Source of the DNA: QALR01 sp900552255
GTDB taxonomy: Bacteria > Bacillota > Clostridia > Oscillospirales > CAG-272
Reading direction: 5' to 3'
DNA length: 64,000 nt
Assembly: GCA_048526005.1 (NCBI GenBank)
Contig: DBFVEH010000013.1
Span: 97,642 to 161,641, forward strand
Position 1 is the first letter of the stretch. The number at the start of each line of letters is the position of its first letter. The notes below the pieces were generated by a model. That model was not told where the DNA came from. It worked only from the letters and a program-made list of their open reading frames with translations, and ran no database searches. Made by a program: the position numbers and the translations under genes. This document shows, one piece after another, positions 1-8,387 of this stretch.

Positions 1-282
1 GCACATTTTCTCGGCGATTTCGATGCCGTTCGCGTTGCAGGTGTTGGCATTGCCGCTGTTGCAGATGACCGCCTGCGCGTAGCCGTCGGCAAGATGCGCC
101 TTTGTCACCGTGAGCGGTGCGCCCTTGACGAGATTGGTGGTGTAGACCGCGGCGGCGGCGGCCCGTTTTTCGCTGTATATGAGGGATAAATCCTTTTTCT
201 GTTTGTTTTTGCGGATTCCGCAGTGGATTCCGCTCGCTGTAAAGCCCTTTGCGGCGCATACGCCGCCTGCTACTGTTTTCAT
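1..282 (-). CDS. argJ: Arginine biosynthesis bifunctional protein ArgJ, N-terminal part (runs off the window)
   Basis: The reverse strand reads MKTVAGGVCAAKGFTASG and continues for 94 codons without a stop to base 1. This is the N-terminus of ornithine acetyltransferase/N-acetylglutamate synthase, including the VYTTNLVKGAPL and CNSGNANTCNA segments typical of ArgJ. The enzyme moves the acetyl group from N-acetylornithine to glutamate in the cytoplasm, closing the cyclic arginine pathway. The catalytic Thr that separates the two chains lies beyond the window. It follows argC by 77 bases on the same strand and is the last visible gene of the argGHC-J operon. Confidence 0.9.
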   Translation of the reverse strand, partial: MKTVAGGVCAAKGFTASGIHCGIRKNKQKKDLSLIYSEKRAAAAAVYTTNLVKGAPLTVTKAHLADGYAQAVICNSGNANTCNANGIEIAEKMC

Positions 283-359
283 GTCAAATTTCCGTTCCGC
301 CGGACGACGCCGGCTGTCATTCTATCGATTTTCCGCCACTGCGGCGCTGTTTTCCAAAT

Positions 360-1286
360 TTATAGGACAAGTCCTGCCGTTTTGTCGCAGTTCATAACGA
401 GATTGAGACATTCCACGGCAGCGCCGGATGCGCCTTTGCCGAGATTGTCATATCTTGCGACAAGCAGAATCCGCTCCTCGTTTCCGAGGACGGAAATCTC
501 CATGCTGTCGCGTCCCGAAAGTCCTGCCGCCGAAAGAAAGCCCGCCTCGTCCGGCGATTCCTTGTAGCGGACGATGGCTGTGTTATAAGATTTCCTGTAT
601 ATTTCCTTGATATCGGCCATGCCGCCGGCGAGATCTCCCGCGAAGAGCGGCACCGTTACGACCATGCCGCTGTAAAAATCCGCCACGATCGGGCAGAAGA
701 TCGGAGCTTCGAGAAGTCCTGTGAGCGCTTTCATCTCTTTCAGATGCTTGTGCTCCTGCGTGAGCGCATACTGCCGCGGCGCGGAAAGCAGGGGACTGCG
801 CTTTTCAGATTCATAGTCCGCGATCATTTTTTTGCCGCCGCCGCTATAGCCGGTGACGGAATGGCAGGTGAGACGCGCCGTCTTTGGCAGTATGCCGCTT
901 TTTATGAGGGGGTATACAAGCGCAATAAAGCCGCTGGCATGGCAGCCGGGAACGGCTATGCGCTTGGATTTCTTGATTTTCTCTTCAAATTCCGGTGAGA
1001 GCTCCGGAAAGCCGTAGGCGAAATCCGGCGCCGTGCGGTGCGCGGTCGAGGTGTCGATGACGACGGTATCGGGATTTTGAATCATGCCGACCGCGTCGCG
1101 CGCCGCGTCGTCCGGCAGACAGAGGAACGCGATATCCGCGCTGCTTAGCGCCTCGCGGCGGGCGTTCTCGTCCTTGCGAAACGCCTCGGGAAGTGCGATA
1201 AGCTCGATATCCGTTCTCTCTGCGAGCCGCTCGCGGATGCGAAGTCCCGTTGTGCCGGCGCTGCCGTCGATGAATACGTGTTTCAT
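360..1286 (-). CDS. argC: N-acetyl-gamma-glutamyl-phosphate reductase (short type)
   Basis: A 308-residue NADPH-dependent reductase that converts N-acetylglutamyl phosphate to the semialdehyde. The N-terminal GSAGTTGL is the nucleotide-binding loop (residues 8-15) and VPGCHASGF carries the catalytic Cys at residue 115. The length fits the short (type 2) ArgC family rather than the 340-residue form. Its ATG overlaps the argH stop in an ATGA arrangement, so the two are translationally coupled. It belongs to the ArgR-controlled argGHCJ operon. Confidence 0.93.
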   Translation of the reverse strand: MKHVFIDGSAGTTGLRIRERLAERTDIELIALPEAFRKDENARREALSSADIAFLCLPDDAARDAVGMIQNPDTVVIDTSTAHRTAPDFAYGFPELSPEFEEKIKKSKRIAVPGCHASGFIALVYPLIKSGILPKTARLTCHSVTGYSGGGKKMIADYESEKRSPLLSAPRQYALTQEHKHLKEMKALTGLLEAPIFCPIVADFYSGMVVTVPLFAGDLAGGMADIKEIYRKSYNTAIVRYKESPDEAGFLSAAGLSGRDSMEISVLGNEERILLVARYDNLGKGASGAAVECLNLVMNCDKTAGLVL

Positions 1287-2674
1287 GCCGTTTCTCCCGC
1301 CTTTTCAAGAAATTCCGCGACGTACCGCAGCTGCGCCGCGACGGAATCCGGGCTGGGCCCGCCCTCGGAGACGCGCTTTTTCACACAGGCTTCAAGGGAG
1401 ATATCCTCATAGAGATCCGCTTCAAAAAGCCCGCTGTATGCTTTGTATTCCGAAAGAGGAAGCGTTTCGAGCGTCACACCGCGCGCGATGCAGCCTGCGA
1501 CGATTTCTCCGACGAGCTTATATGCGCTGCGGAAGGGCATGCCCTTTTTCGTGAGGTAGTCGGCAAGGTCGGTGGCGTTGATGAAGCCGTTTCCCGCGGC
1601 CTTCTTCATATTGTCCTTTTTCACCCGCATGGCGGCGACCATCGGCGCGAATACGGAAAGACACAGCTTCACGGTTTCACAGCCGTCAAAAATCGCCTCT
1701 TTATCCTCCTGCATATCCTTATTGTAGGCGAGGGGAAGTCCCTTGAGCATGGTCAGCGTGCCGATAAGGTCGCCGTATACGCGCCCCGTTTTGCCGCGGA
1801 CGAGCTCCGCCATATCGGAATTTTTCTTCTGCGGCATGATGCTCGAACCCGTCGTATAAGCGTCGGAAAGCTCGACAAAGCCAAATTCCCATGACGACCA
1901 AAGGATGATTTCCTCGGAGAAGCGGGAAAGGTGCATCATGATGACCGAGAACGCCGAGAGCAGCTCCACACAAAAGTCGCGGTCGGAAACGCCGTCCATG
2001 CTGTTGAGGGAGATTCCGTCGAAGCCGAGCGCTTTCGCCGTCATCCGTCGGTCGACGGGATAGGTCGTCCCCGCGAGCGCACAGGAGCCGAGCGGGGAGA
2101 CGTTCATTCGTTTTGCAGCGTCGGAAAGCCTGCCTGCATCGCGGATGAACATCATGGCGTAGGCGAGCAGATGGTGCGCGAACGTGACGGGCTGCGCACG
2201 CTGGAGATGCGTATATCCCGGCAGGATGGTATCGGTGTTTTCCGCAGCCTTTTCATGGATTGCCGCAATCAGCTCGTTCAAAAGCGCGCCGATTTTTGCC
2301 GTCTGCTCCCGAAGATAAAGGCGCAGGTCGGTGGCCACCTGATCGTTGCGGGAACGGGCGGTGTGCAGCCGCTTTCCGACCTCTCCGACACGGCGGATCA
2401 GCTCGGTTTCGACAAACGTGTGAACGTCCTCCGCGCTCATATCGACGGCGAGCGCGCCGGAGCCCAGATCCGCGAGAATCCCCGCAAGCCCCTCTATGAT
2501 TTTGTCGCTGTCGGCCGCGGCGATGATGCCCTGCGCCGCGAGCATCGCCGCGTGCGCCATGGAGCCTGTGATATCCTCTTTTATCATCTTGGAATCGAAG
2601 GCGATCGAGGAGTTGATGTCGTTTGCCGCGGGATCGAGCGCGCCGGCCGATCTTCCCGCCCATAATTTTTCCAT
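1283..2674 (-). CDS. argH: Argininosuccinate lyase
   Basis: 463 residues, the normal family length. It splits argininosuccinate into arginine and fumarate. The fumarase/aspartase superfamily signature GSSIMPQKKN is present at about residue 280, HTARSRNDQ at about 104 and the TxxQ-type motif GYTHLQRAQPV at about 155. The start ATG follows an AAAGGAATTTTGAT ribosome site 27 bases after argG. Second gene of the arginine operon. Confidence 0.96.
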   Translation of the reverse strand: MEKLWAGRSAGALDPAANDINSSIAFDSKMIKEDITGSMAHAAMLAAQGIIAAADSDKIIEGLAGILADLGSGALAVDMSAEDVHTFVETELIRRVGEVGKRLHTARSRNDQVATDLRLYLREQTAKIGALLNELIAAIHEKAAENTDTILPGYTHLQRAQPVTFAHHLLAYAMMFIRDAGRLSDAAKRMNVSPLGSCALAGTTYPVDRRMTAKALGFDGISLNSMDGVSDRDFCVELLSAFSVIMMHLSRFSEEIILWSSWEFGFVELSDAYTTGSSIMPQKKNSDMAELVRGKTGRVYGDLIGTLTMLKGLPLAYNKDMQEDKEAIFDGCETVKLCLSVFAPMVAAMRVKKDNMKKAAGNGFINATDLADYLTKKGMPFRSAYKLVGEIVAGCIARGVTLETLPLSEYKAYSGLFEADLYEDISLEACVKKRVSEGGPSPDSVAAQLRYVAEFLEKAGETA

Positions 2675-2700
2675 ATCAAAATTCCTTTTCTGTCTGCCGA

Positions 2701-3936
2701 TTATTTGTTTTTCTTAGCGTTTTGCTCGTTTACCTGCGCCTGTACCTTGATCGGGAGTCCGAACAGGTTGATGAAGCCCGTCGCGTCCGCCTGGTTGTAG
2801 ACGTGATCTTCGCCGAAAGTGGCGATCTCCTCGGAATAGAGGGAGTAGTCGCTCCATGCGCCTGCCTTGATCATGTTGCCCTTGTAAAGCTTGATTTTGA
2901 CTTTGCCGGTGACGTTCTCCTGCGTCTTATCGACGAAAGCGGAGAGTGCCTCGCGCAGCGGCGTGAACCACTGTCCGTTGTAAACAAGCTCCGCGAAAGT
3001 GACGGAAAGCTCCTGCTTTTTGTGCGCGGTCATTTTGTCAAGGCAAAGCGTTTCGAGATAATTGTGCGCGAAATAGAGAATGGCGCCGCCGGGCGTCTCG
3101 TAAACGCCGCGGCATTTCATACCGACGAGCCGGTTTTCCACGATGTCGAGAAGTCCGATTCCGTTTTCGCCGCCGAGCTTGTTGAGGGCGAGGATGATCT
3201 CCTTCGCACTCATCTTTTTGCCGTCGAGCGCCGTCGGGACGCCTTTGACGAAATCCAGCGTGATGTAGGTGGGCTTGTCGGGCGCGTCCATCGGGGAAAC
3301 GCCCATTTCGAGGAAGCCCTTTTTCTCGTACTGCGGCTCATTTCCGGCGTCCTCGAGGTCGAGTCCCTCATGGGAGAGGTGCCACAGGTTTTTATCTTTT
3401 GAATAATTGGTCTCGCGGTTGATTTTCAGCGGTACGTTGTGCGCTTCGGCGTATTCGATTTCCTCCTCGCGGGATTTGATGCTCCATTCGCGCCACGGCG
3501 CGATGATCGGCATATCCGGTGCAAACGCCTTGATGGCGAGCTCGAAGCGCACCTGATCGTTGCCCTTGCCGGTGCAGCCGTGACAGATAGCGTCCGCGCC
3601 CTCGGCCTTCGCGATCTCGACGATGCGCTTCGCGATGACGGGACGGGCAAACGACGTGCCGAGCATGTATTCCTCATACAGCGCGCCGGCCTTGACGGTC
3701 GGGATGATAAAATCGTCGACGAACTCGTCTGTCAGATCCTCGACATAGAGCTTGGAGGCGCCGGTTTTGAGCGCTTTTTCTTCAAGTCCGTCAAGCTCGT
3801 CGGCCTGACCGACGTTGCCGGATACCGCGATAACCTCGCAGTTATTGTAATTTTCTTTGAGCCACGGAATGATGATGGAGGTGTCAAGCCCTCCGGAATA
3901 AGCGAGCACGACTTTTTTGATATCGGTTTTATTCAT
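2701..3936 (-). CDS. argG: Argininosuccinate synthase
   Basis: 411 residues. It joins citrulline and aspartate with ATP. The ATP-binding P-loop AYSGGLDTS is at residues 12-20, and TGKGNDQVRFE and the citrulline/aspartate-binding GRETNYSKD-like region follow. An in-frame ATG at 3987 would give 428 residues, but the -10 box lies at 3976-3981, downstream of that ATG, so it could not be transcribed. The ATG at 3936 has a good AAAGGAGAAACCGCT ribosome site and is preferred. First gene of the arginine operon, under two ArgR boxes. Confidence 0.96.
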   Translation of the reverse strand: MNKTDIKKVVLAYSGGLDTSIIIPWLKENYNNCEVIAVSGNVGQADELDGLEEKALKTGASKLYVEDLTDEFVDDFIIPTVKAGALYEEYMLGTSFARPVIAKRIVEIAKAEGADAICHGCTGKGNDQVRFELAIKAFAPDMPIIAPWREWSIKSREEEIEYAEAHNVPLKINRETNYSKDKNLWHLSHEGLDLEDAGNEPQYEKKGFLEMGVSPMDAPDKPTYITLDFVKGVPTALDGKKMSAKEIILALNKLGGENGIGLLDIVENRLVGMKCRGVYETPGGAILYFAHNYLETLCLDKMTAHKKQELSVTFAELVYNGQWFTPLREALSAFVDKTQENVTGKVKIKLYKGNMIKAGAWSDYSLYSEEIATFGEDHVYNQADATGFINLFGLPIKVQAQVNEQNAKKNK

Positions 3937-3967
3937 AGCGGTTTCTCCTTTGTATTGCGGAATTATT

Positions 3968-4006
3968 TTTGAATAATTATACATCACGATGAATAAAAAT
4001 GCAACC
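3968..4006 (-). promoter_or_regulatory. argG operon promoter overlapped by two ArgR (ARG) boxes
   Basis: On the minus strand TTGCAT (3999-4004), a 17-base spacer and TATAAT (3976-3981) form a near-consensus promoter. The plus strand reads GATGAATAAAAATGCAAC at 3988-4005, an almost exact match to the Bacillus ARG box (CATGAATAAAAATKCAAK), covering the -35. A second weaker copy, TTGAATAATTATACATC (3969-3985), covers the -10. A poorer third match lies near 4019-4036. Arginine-bound ArgR/AhrC would block RNA polymerase here. Confidence 0.85.
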
Positions 4007-4246
4007 CGTTTTTTAAAATTTTATGATTTTTATTGATTTGAGATAGGATAGAGGGGCTTTGATATGCTTGATTTGTGCATTGTGCTGTAAACAAAAAACA
4101 AAAGAGCTGTCATAACCTCGATGGGAAGGATTTTATATGTATATTTGAGGGAATATTTGCACGCAATATTCATCGAAGCCTTTGGGCGGACTATGGAGCT
4201 TTCGTCGGAAAATCAACATGGAATGTGATTTTTTTTAGAAAAACGA
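4007..4246. other. Gene-free stretch between the divergent arg and lys operons
   Basis: AT-rich. Apart from the weak ARG-box-like match near 4019-4036 I see no structure. The 64-codon open frame at 4075-4269 has no ribosome site and runs into the lysine operon promoter, so it is not called. Confidence 0.5.
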
Positions 4247-4275
4247 TTGACAGAGCAGCATCTATGTGATAGAAT
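4247..4275 (+). promoter_or_regulatory. Promoter of the lysine operon
   Basis: TTGACA (4247-4252), 17-base spacer, TAGAAT (4270-4275). It lies about 30 bases upstream of the lysine riboswitch aptamer. Confidence 0.85.
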
Positions 4276-4305
4276 AACTCCAATACAATCATATATTTGC
4301 AGATC

Positions 4306-4472
4306 ATGATAGAGGCGCATCGCGCAAACAGTAGTTTTTTCGGATAAGGCTGTCGTCAGCCGTCGGAAAGGTGAAAGGTGCCGGTGCCGAAAGCGTGCGG
4401 AGGACGATGCCGCGCCGCTTGGTTTGGCGGATAAGATCCGTCCGACTGTCGTTTATACGGAGAGCTATCGGG
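4306..4472 (+). ncRNA. Lysine riboswitch (L box) aptamer
   Basis: The L-box hallmarks appear in order: GATAGAGGCGC (4308-4318), an AACAGTAG loop, GGAAAGGTGAAAGGTGCC, GGTGCCGAAAG, a TTGGTTTGGCGG arm with its partner, and the closing GGAGAGCTATC (4459-4469), which pairs with the 5' GATAG. The 3' P1 strand GAGCTATCG can instead pair with CGGTAGCT (4509-4516), which is the ascending arm of the terminator. Lysine binding should stabilise P1, free the terminator and switch the operon off. Confidence 0.88.
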
Positions 4473-4512
4473 ATTCCTTTATGCGGAAAATATTCGCATG
4501 CGATTTTTCGGT

Positions 4513-4544
4513 AGCTGGTAACTTCGTTATCAGCTTATTTTTTT
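4513..4544 (+). terminator. Riboswitch-controlled intrinsic terminator
   Basis: AGCTGGTAAC and GTTATCAGCT form a 10-bp stem around a TTC loop, followed by TATTTTTTT. This is the expression platform of the lysine riboswitch. Confidence 0.85.
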
Positions 4545-4622
4545 GCGGGAAACGGCGGCGGGCGTTTGATTTTCGCAGGACTGCATACTATAAATATGAA
4601 AAAATATTAGACGGAGGAAACC

Positions 4623-5516
4623 ATGAAAAAACCGATTTTCAAAGGTGCCGCGACCGCGCTTATCACGCCGTTCCGAAACGGCGCCGTCGATTACGAAGCC
4701 TTGGGCGCCATCATCGATTCGCAGCTTGAGGCCGGGATCGACGCGCTTGTCGTATGCGGAACCACGGGGGAGGCTGCAACGATGACGGACAATGAGCAGA
4801 TCGACACGATCGCATTTGCCGTGCGCCGCGTCGCAGGCCGTGTCCCGGTGATCGCGGGTGCCGGAAGCAACAATACGGCGCATGCCGTCGAGCTTTGCCG
4901 TGCCTCCTGCGCCGTCGGCGCGGACGCGCTGCTCGTCGTGACGCCTTATTACAACAAAACCTCCCAGCAGGGACTTGTCAGAATGTATACGGAAATCGCG
5001 GACAGCGCGGAAAAGCCGCTGATTCTCTATAATGTGCCGTCTCGGACGGGGGTGAATATCGAGCCTGCGACCTATGCCGCGCTTGCGGGGCATCCGAACA
5101 TCGCGGGAATCAAGGAAGCGAGCGGAAATTTCTCGAAAATCGCGGAAACCGTCCATCTCGTTGGAGATAAGCTTGCCCTTTACTGCGGAAACGACGATCA
5201 GACCGTTCCGATGCTGGCGCTGGGCGCCTGCGGCGTGATTTCCGTGCTTTCCAACGTCCTGCCGGCCGAAACCGTAAAAATGTGCAGACTTTTCTTTGAC
5301 GGCAGGATAAGCGAGAGCGCGGCGATGCAGTGCGATTTGATCCCGCTTATCTCGGCGCTTTTCTCGGATGTCAATCCGATTCCGGTCAAGGAAGCGATGG
5401 CGATGTTCGGATATTGCACGGAGGAAATGCGTCTGCCGCTCGTGGGACTCGACGCGGCGAAGAAGAAAACGCTGCGCGAGAGACTTTGTGAGGCGGGACT
5501 GCATCCCGCGCTGTAA
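4623..5516 (+). CDS. dapA: 4-hydroxy-tetrahydrodipicolinate synthase
   Basis: 297 residues. It condenses pyruvate with aspartate semialdehyde, the first committed step to diaminopimelate and lysine. GTTGEAAT (residues 46-53), Tyr136 in LYNVPSRTG and the Schiff-base Lys164 in GIKEASG are all present. The ATG follows GACGGAGGAAACC. It is the first gene after the riboswitch terminator. Its product is also the substrate of the dipicolinate synthase at 44205-45625. Confidence 0.96.
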   Translation: MKKPIFKGAATALITPFRNGAVDYEALGAIIDSQLEAGIDALVVCGTTGEAATMTDNEQIDTIAFAVRRVAGRVPVIAGAGSNNTAHAVELCRASCAVGADALLVVTPYYNKTSQQGLVRMYTEIADSAEKPLILYNVPSRTGVNIEPATYAALAGHPNIAGIKEASGNFSKIAETVHLVGDKLALYCGNDDQTVPMLALGACGVISVLSNVLPAETVKMCRLFFDGRISESAAMQCDLIPLISALFSDVNPIPVKEAMAMFGYCTEEMRLPLVGLDAAKKKTLRERLCEAGLHPAL

Positions 5517-5564
5517 CTTGAAAATTTGCCGAAGATGCAGCTTTTCTTCGGCGGGGAGGCTTAT

Positions 5565-6323
5565 ATGAAGGTCATTTTAAACGGAGCGCGCGGAAAAATG
5601 GGCTCCGAGGTGTGGAAAATGCTGGAGGAGGGCAGGCGCGGTACGGAAATCGCTGCGGGCATCGATCCTACGGCCGACGGCTCCGACGCGCGGATTTTGA
5701 AAAATTTTTTCGATTATAAAGGAGATGCGGACGTCATCATCGATTTTTCCAATCATGTCTGCACGAAAGCGTTGATGGAATACGCCGTGTCACGCGGGCT
5801 TCCGTGCGTCGTCGCGACGACGGGGCAGGTCGCGGCGGAGCTGGAGCTGATCCATGCGGCGGCGGAGACGATACCGGTGTTCCTCTCGGCGAATATGTCG
5901 CTCGGCGTGGCGCTGCTTGCGGATTTCGCAAGGCGCGCCGCGGCGCTTCTTCCGGACGCGGATATCGAAATCGTCGAGAAGCATCACAACACAAAGCTCG
6001 ACGCGCCGAGCGGCACGGCGCTGATGCTGGCCAGTGAAATCAAAAAATCGAGAGAGGACGCCTGCTTTGTCTGCGGCAGATACGGACATCAGCTGCGTGC
6101 GAAGAATGAAATCGGAATCCACGCGCTGCGCATGGGGGGAGTCATCGGCGAGCACGAGGTGATTCTCGCGGGCGGAACCGAGACCATTTCCCTGAAGCAT
6201 GAGGCGCACAGCCGCACGCTCTTTGCGGACGGGGCTCTTTCCGCGGCAGAATTTCTCGTCGGCAGGCCGGCGGGACTATACGATATGCACGCTTTGGTGG
6301 ATAGTGCCGCGTCCGCCGGCTGA
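5565..6323 (+). CDS. dapB: 4-hydroxy-tetrahydrodipicolinate reductase
   Basis: 252 residues from the ATG at 5565, which has a GGGGAGG ribosome site; an earlier in-frame start at 5526 lacks one. The N-terminal NGARGKMG binds NAD(P)H, and EKHHNTKLDAPSGTA (138-152) holds the catalytic His140/His141 and Lys144 of the DapB signature. It follows dapA by 48 bases. Confidence 0.95.
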   Translation: MKVILNGARGKMGSEVWKMLEEGRRGTEIAAGIDPTADGSDARILKNFFDYKGDADVIIDFSNHVCTKALMEYAVSRGLPCVVATTGQVAAELELIHAAAETIPVFLSANMSLGVALLADFARRAAALLPDADIEIVEKHHNTKLDAPSGTALMLASEIKKSREDACFVCGRYGHQLRAKNEIGIHALRMGGVIGEHEVILAGGTETISLKHEAHSRTLFADGALSAAEFLVGRPAGLYDMHALVDSAASAG

Positions 6324-6341
6324 CCGGAAACGGAGGGAAAC

Positions 6342-7199
6342 ATGCAGATCCATTTTACCAAAATGCACGGCTGTGCCAATGATTATATCTATGTAAACTG
6401 CCTTGACGGCATCCCGTTCGAGCCGGGCAGGCTTTCAGCGCTTATGTCGCCGCGCCATTTTTCCGTCGGCGCGGACGGACTTGTTCTCATCTGCCGCTCG
6501 GAGACGGCGGATGCGAAAATGCGGATGTTCAATCTCGACGGCAGCGAGGGAAAAATGTGCGGCAACGCCATCCGCTGTGTCGGAAAATATCTGTACGACA
6601 ACAGGCTTACGGAGAAAACGGAGCTCGACATCGAAACGCTTAGCGGAATCAAGCATCTTTCTCTGTCCGTCACGGAAGGGAAGGTAGACCTTGTGACGGT
6701 GGATATGGGATATGCCGTGCTTCGGGCGGCGGAAATTCCTGTTATCTCGGAATCGGAAACCGTGATTGATTCGCCGCTTTCCGTCTGCGGGATGGAATAT
6801 CGGATCACCTGTGTTTCGATGGGCAATCCGCATGCGGTGACGTTCGTGCCCGACACGGATTCGCTGGATTTGGGAAAAATCGGCCCTGTTTTCGAGCATC
6901 ACCCGATGTTTCCGGAGAGGGTGAACACGGAATTTATCGAGATCATGGACAGAAGCAATCTGAAAATGCGCGTGTGGGAACGCGGAAGCGGCGAAACATG
7001 GGCGTGCGGCACAGGCGCCTGCGCCGCGGTCACAGCCGCCGTTGTCAACGGATATTGCGATGTGGAAAAGCCCGTGACGGTGCATCTGATCGGCGGCAGG
7101 CTCACCATCACGGTGAGCAAGGATTTCCGTGTGCGGATGACCGGCGGGGCGACAAAGGTATATGAGGGGGTATATGAATATGAAGATCAAACTGAATGA
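6342..7199 (+). CDS. dapF: Diaminopimelate epimerase
   Basis: 285 residues. It interconverts LL- and meso-diaminopimelate. The two catalytic cysteines sit in MCGNAIRC (Cys73) and WACGTGACAA (about residue 222). The substrate-binding GND motif appears as HGCANDY. A GGAGGG ribosome site precedes the ATG. The last 20 bases overlap dapL. Confidence 0.95.
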   Translation: MQIHFTKMHGCANDYIYVNCLDGIPFEPGRLSALMSPRHFSVGADGLVLICRSETADAKMRMFNLDGSEGKMCGNAIRCVGKYLYDNRLTEKTELDIETLSGIKHLSLSVTEGKVDLVTVDMGYAVLRAAEIPVISESETVIDSPLSVCGMEYRITCVSMGNPHAVTFVPDTDSLDLGKIGPVFEHHPMFPERVNTEFIEIMDRSNLKMRVWERGSGETWACGTGACAAVTAAVVNGYCDVEKPVTVHLIGGRLTITVSKDFRVRMTGGATKVYEGVYEYEDQTE

Positions 7200-8361
7200 G
7201 AATTACAAGAACCTGAAAAAAAGCTATCTTTTTTCCGAGATTGCGAAGCGTGTGAAGGCATATGGCGCGGAAAATCCGGATAAGAAAATCATACGGCTGG
7301 GCATCGGCGACGTCACGCTCCCGCTGACGAAATCCGTAACGGACGCGATGACGGCGGCCGTCACGGAGATGGGAAACAAGGAAACCTTCCGAGGATACGC
7401 GCCGGAATACGGCTATGATTTCCTCAGAGACGCGATCTCGCGTTACTATAAGCGCTTCGGCACCGATGTTCCTGCGGAGGAGATTTTCGTTTCCGACGGC
7501 GCGAAGAGCGATGTCGGAAACATCACGGAGATATTCGGCGACAATCCGGTGCTGATTCCCGATCCCGTGTATCCGGTTTATTTTGACAGCAACGTCATGA
7601 GCGGACGGGATGTCACCTTTATCCGAGCGGACGAGGCGAATGGCTTTCTGCCGACGCCGGCGGGACTTTCCGGCGAGGGCTATATCATTTATCTGTGCTC
7701 GCCGAACAATCCAACAGGCGCGGTCTATGATCATAAGGGACTTGCCGAATGGGTGAATTTTGCGCTCGCCACGGGCTCGCTTATCATCTATGACTCCGCA
7801 TACGAGGCGTATATCAACGGGGATTATCCTCATACGATCTATGAGATCGAGGGCGCAAGGGCGTGCGCTATCGAGATTTGCAGCTTCTCAAAGACCGCGG
7901 GCTTTACCGGCACGCGCTGCTCGTGGACGGTCGTTCCGTCCGAGCTTTCCTCGGACGGCATGTCGCTGCGCGAGATGTGGGAGCGCCGTCAGGCGACGAA
8001 ATTCAACGGCGTGCCGTATGTGGTGCAGAGAGGCGCCGAGGCGGCGCTTTCGGATGCCGGCGTTGCCGAGTGCCACGCACTTGTTGCGTATTACATGGAA
8101 AATGCGGCGATGATCGCGGATGTTCTGCGTGAGAAGGGGATTTTCTTCACGGGCGGAACTTCTTCTCCCTATATTTGGATGCGCTGCACAGGCGGCATGG
8201 ATTCATGGAGCTTCTTTGATGCGCTTCTGCACGGCGTTCAGGTCGTCGGTACGCCCGGCGCAGGCTTCGGCGCCTGCGGCGAGGGATATTTCCGGCTTAC
8301 ATCCTTTGCTTCCCGCGAGGCGACGGCGGAGGCGGTCGAGAGACTGCGCGCCTTTCTCTGA
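7180..8361 (+). CDS. dapL: LL-diaminopimelate aminotransferase
   Basis: About 393 residues. It makes LL-diaminopimelate directly from tetrahydrodipicolinate, bypassing the succinylase/acetylase steps; no dapD, dapC or dapE is seen nearby, which fits. The fold-type I PLP enzyme signatures are SDGAKSDVGN, CSPNNPTGAVYD and the PLP-binding Lys in CSFSKTAGFTGTR (about residue 237). In-frame ATGs occur at 7162, 7174 and 7180; the GAGGGGG site at 7164-7170 is best spaced for 7180. It starts inside dapF, so translation is probably coupled. Confidence 0.95.
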   Translation: MKIKLNENYKNLKKSYLFSEIAKRVKAYGAENPDKKIIRLGIGDVTLPLTKSVTDAMTAAVTEMGNKETFRGYAPEYGYDFLRDAISRYYKRFGTDVPAEEIFVSDGAKSDVGNITEIFGDNPVLIPDPVYPVYFDSNVMSGRDVTFIRADEANGFLPTPAGLSGEGYIIYLCSPNNPTGAVYDHKGLAEWVNFALATGSLIIYDSAYEAYINGDYPHTIYEIEGARACAIEICSFSKTAGFTGTRCSWTVVPSELSSDGMSLREMWERRQATKFNGVPYVVQRGAEAALSDAGVAECHALVAYYMENAAMIADVLREKGIFFTGGTSSPYIWMRCTGGMDSWSFFDALLHGVQVVGTPGAGFGACGEGYFRLTSFASREATAEAVERLRAFL

Positions 8362-8387
8362 TATTTTCATTTAGGAGGGATAAAACA

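Noticed and set aside
3937..3987. Longer argG start at 3987
   Set aside because: The -10 box is downstream of that ATG, so it would not be in the transcript.
4075..4269. 64-codon frame upstream of the lysine riboswitch
   Set aside because: No ribosome site, no recognisable sequence, and it overlaps the operon promoter.
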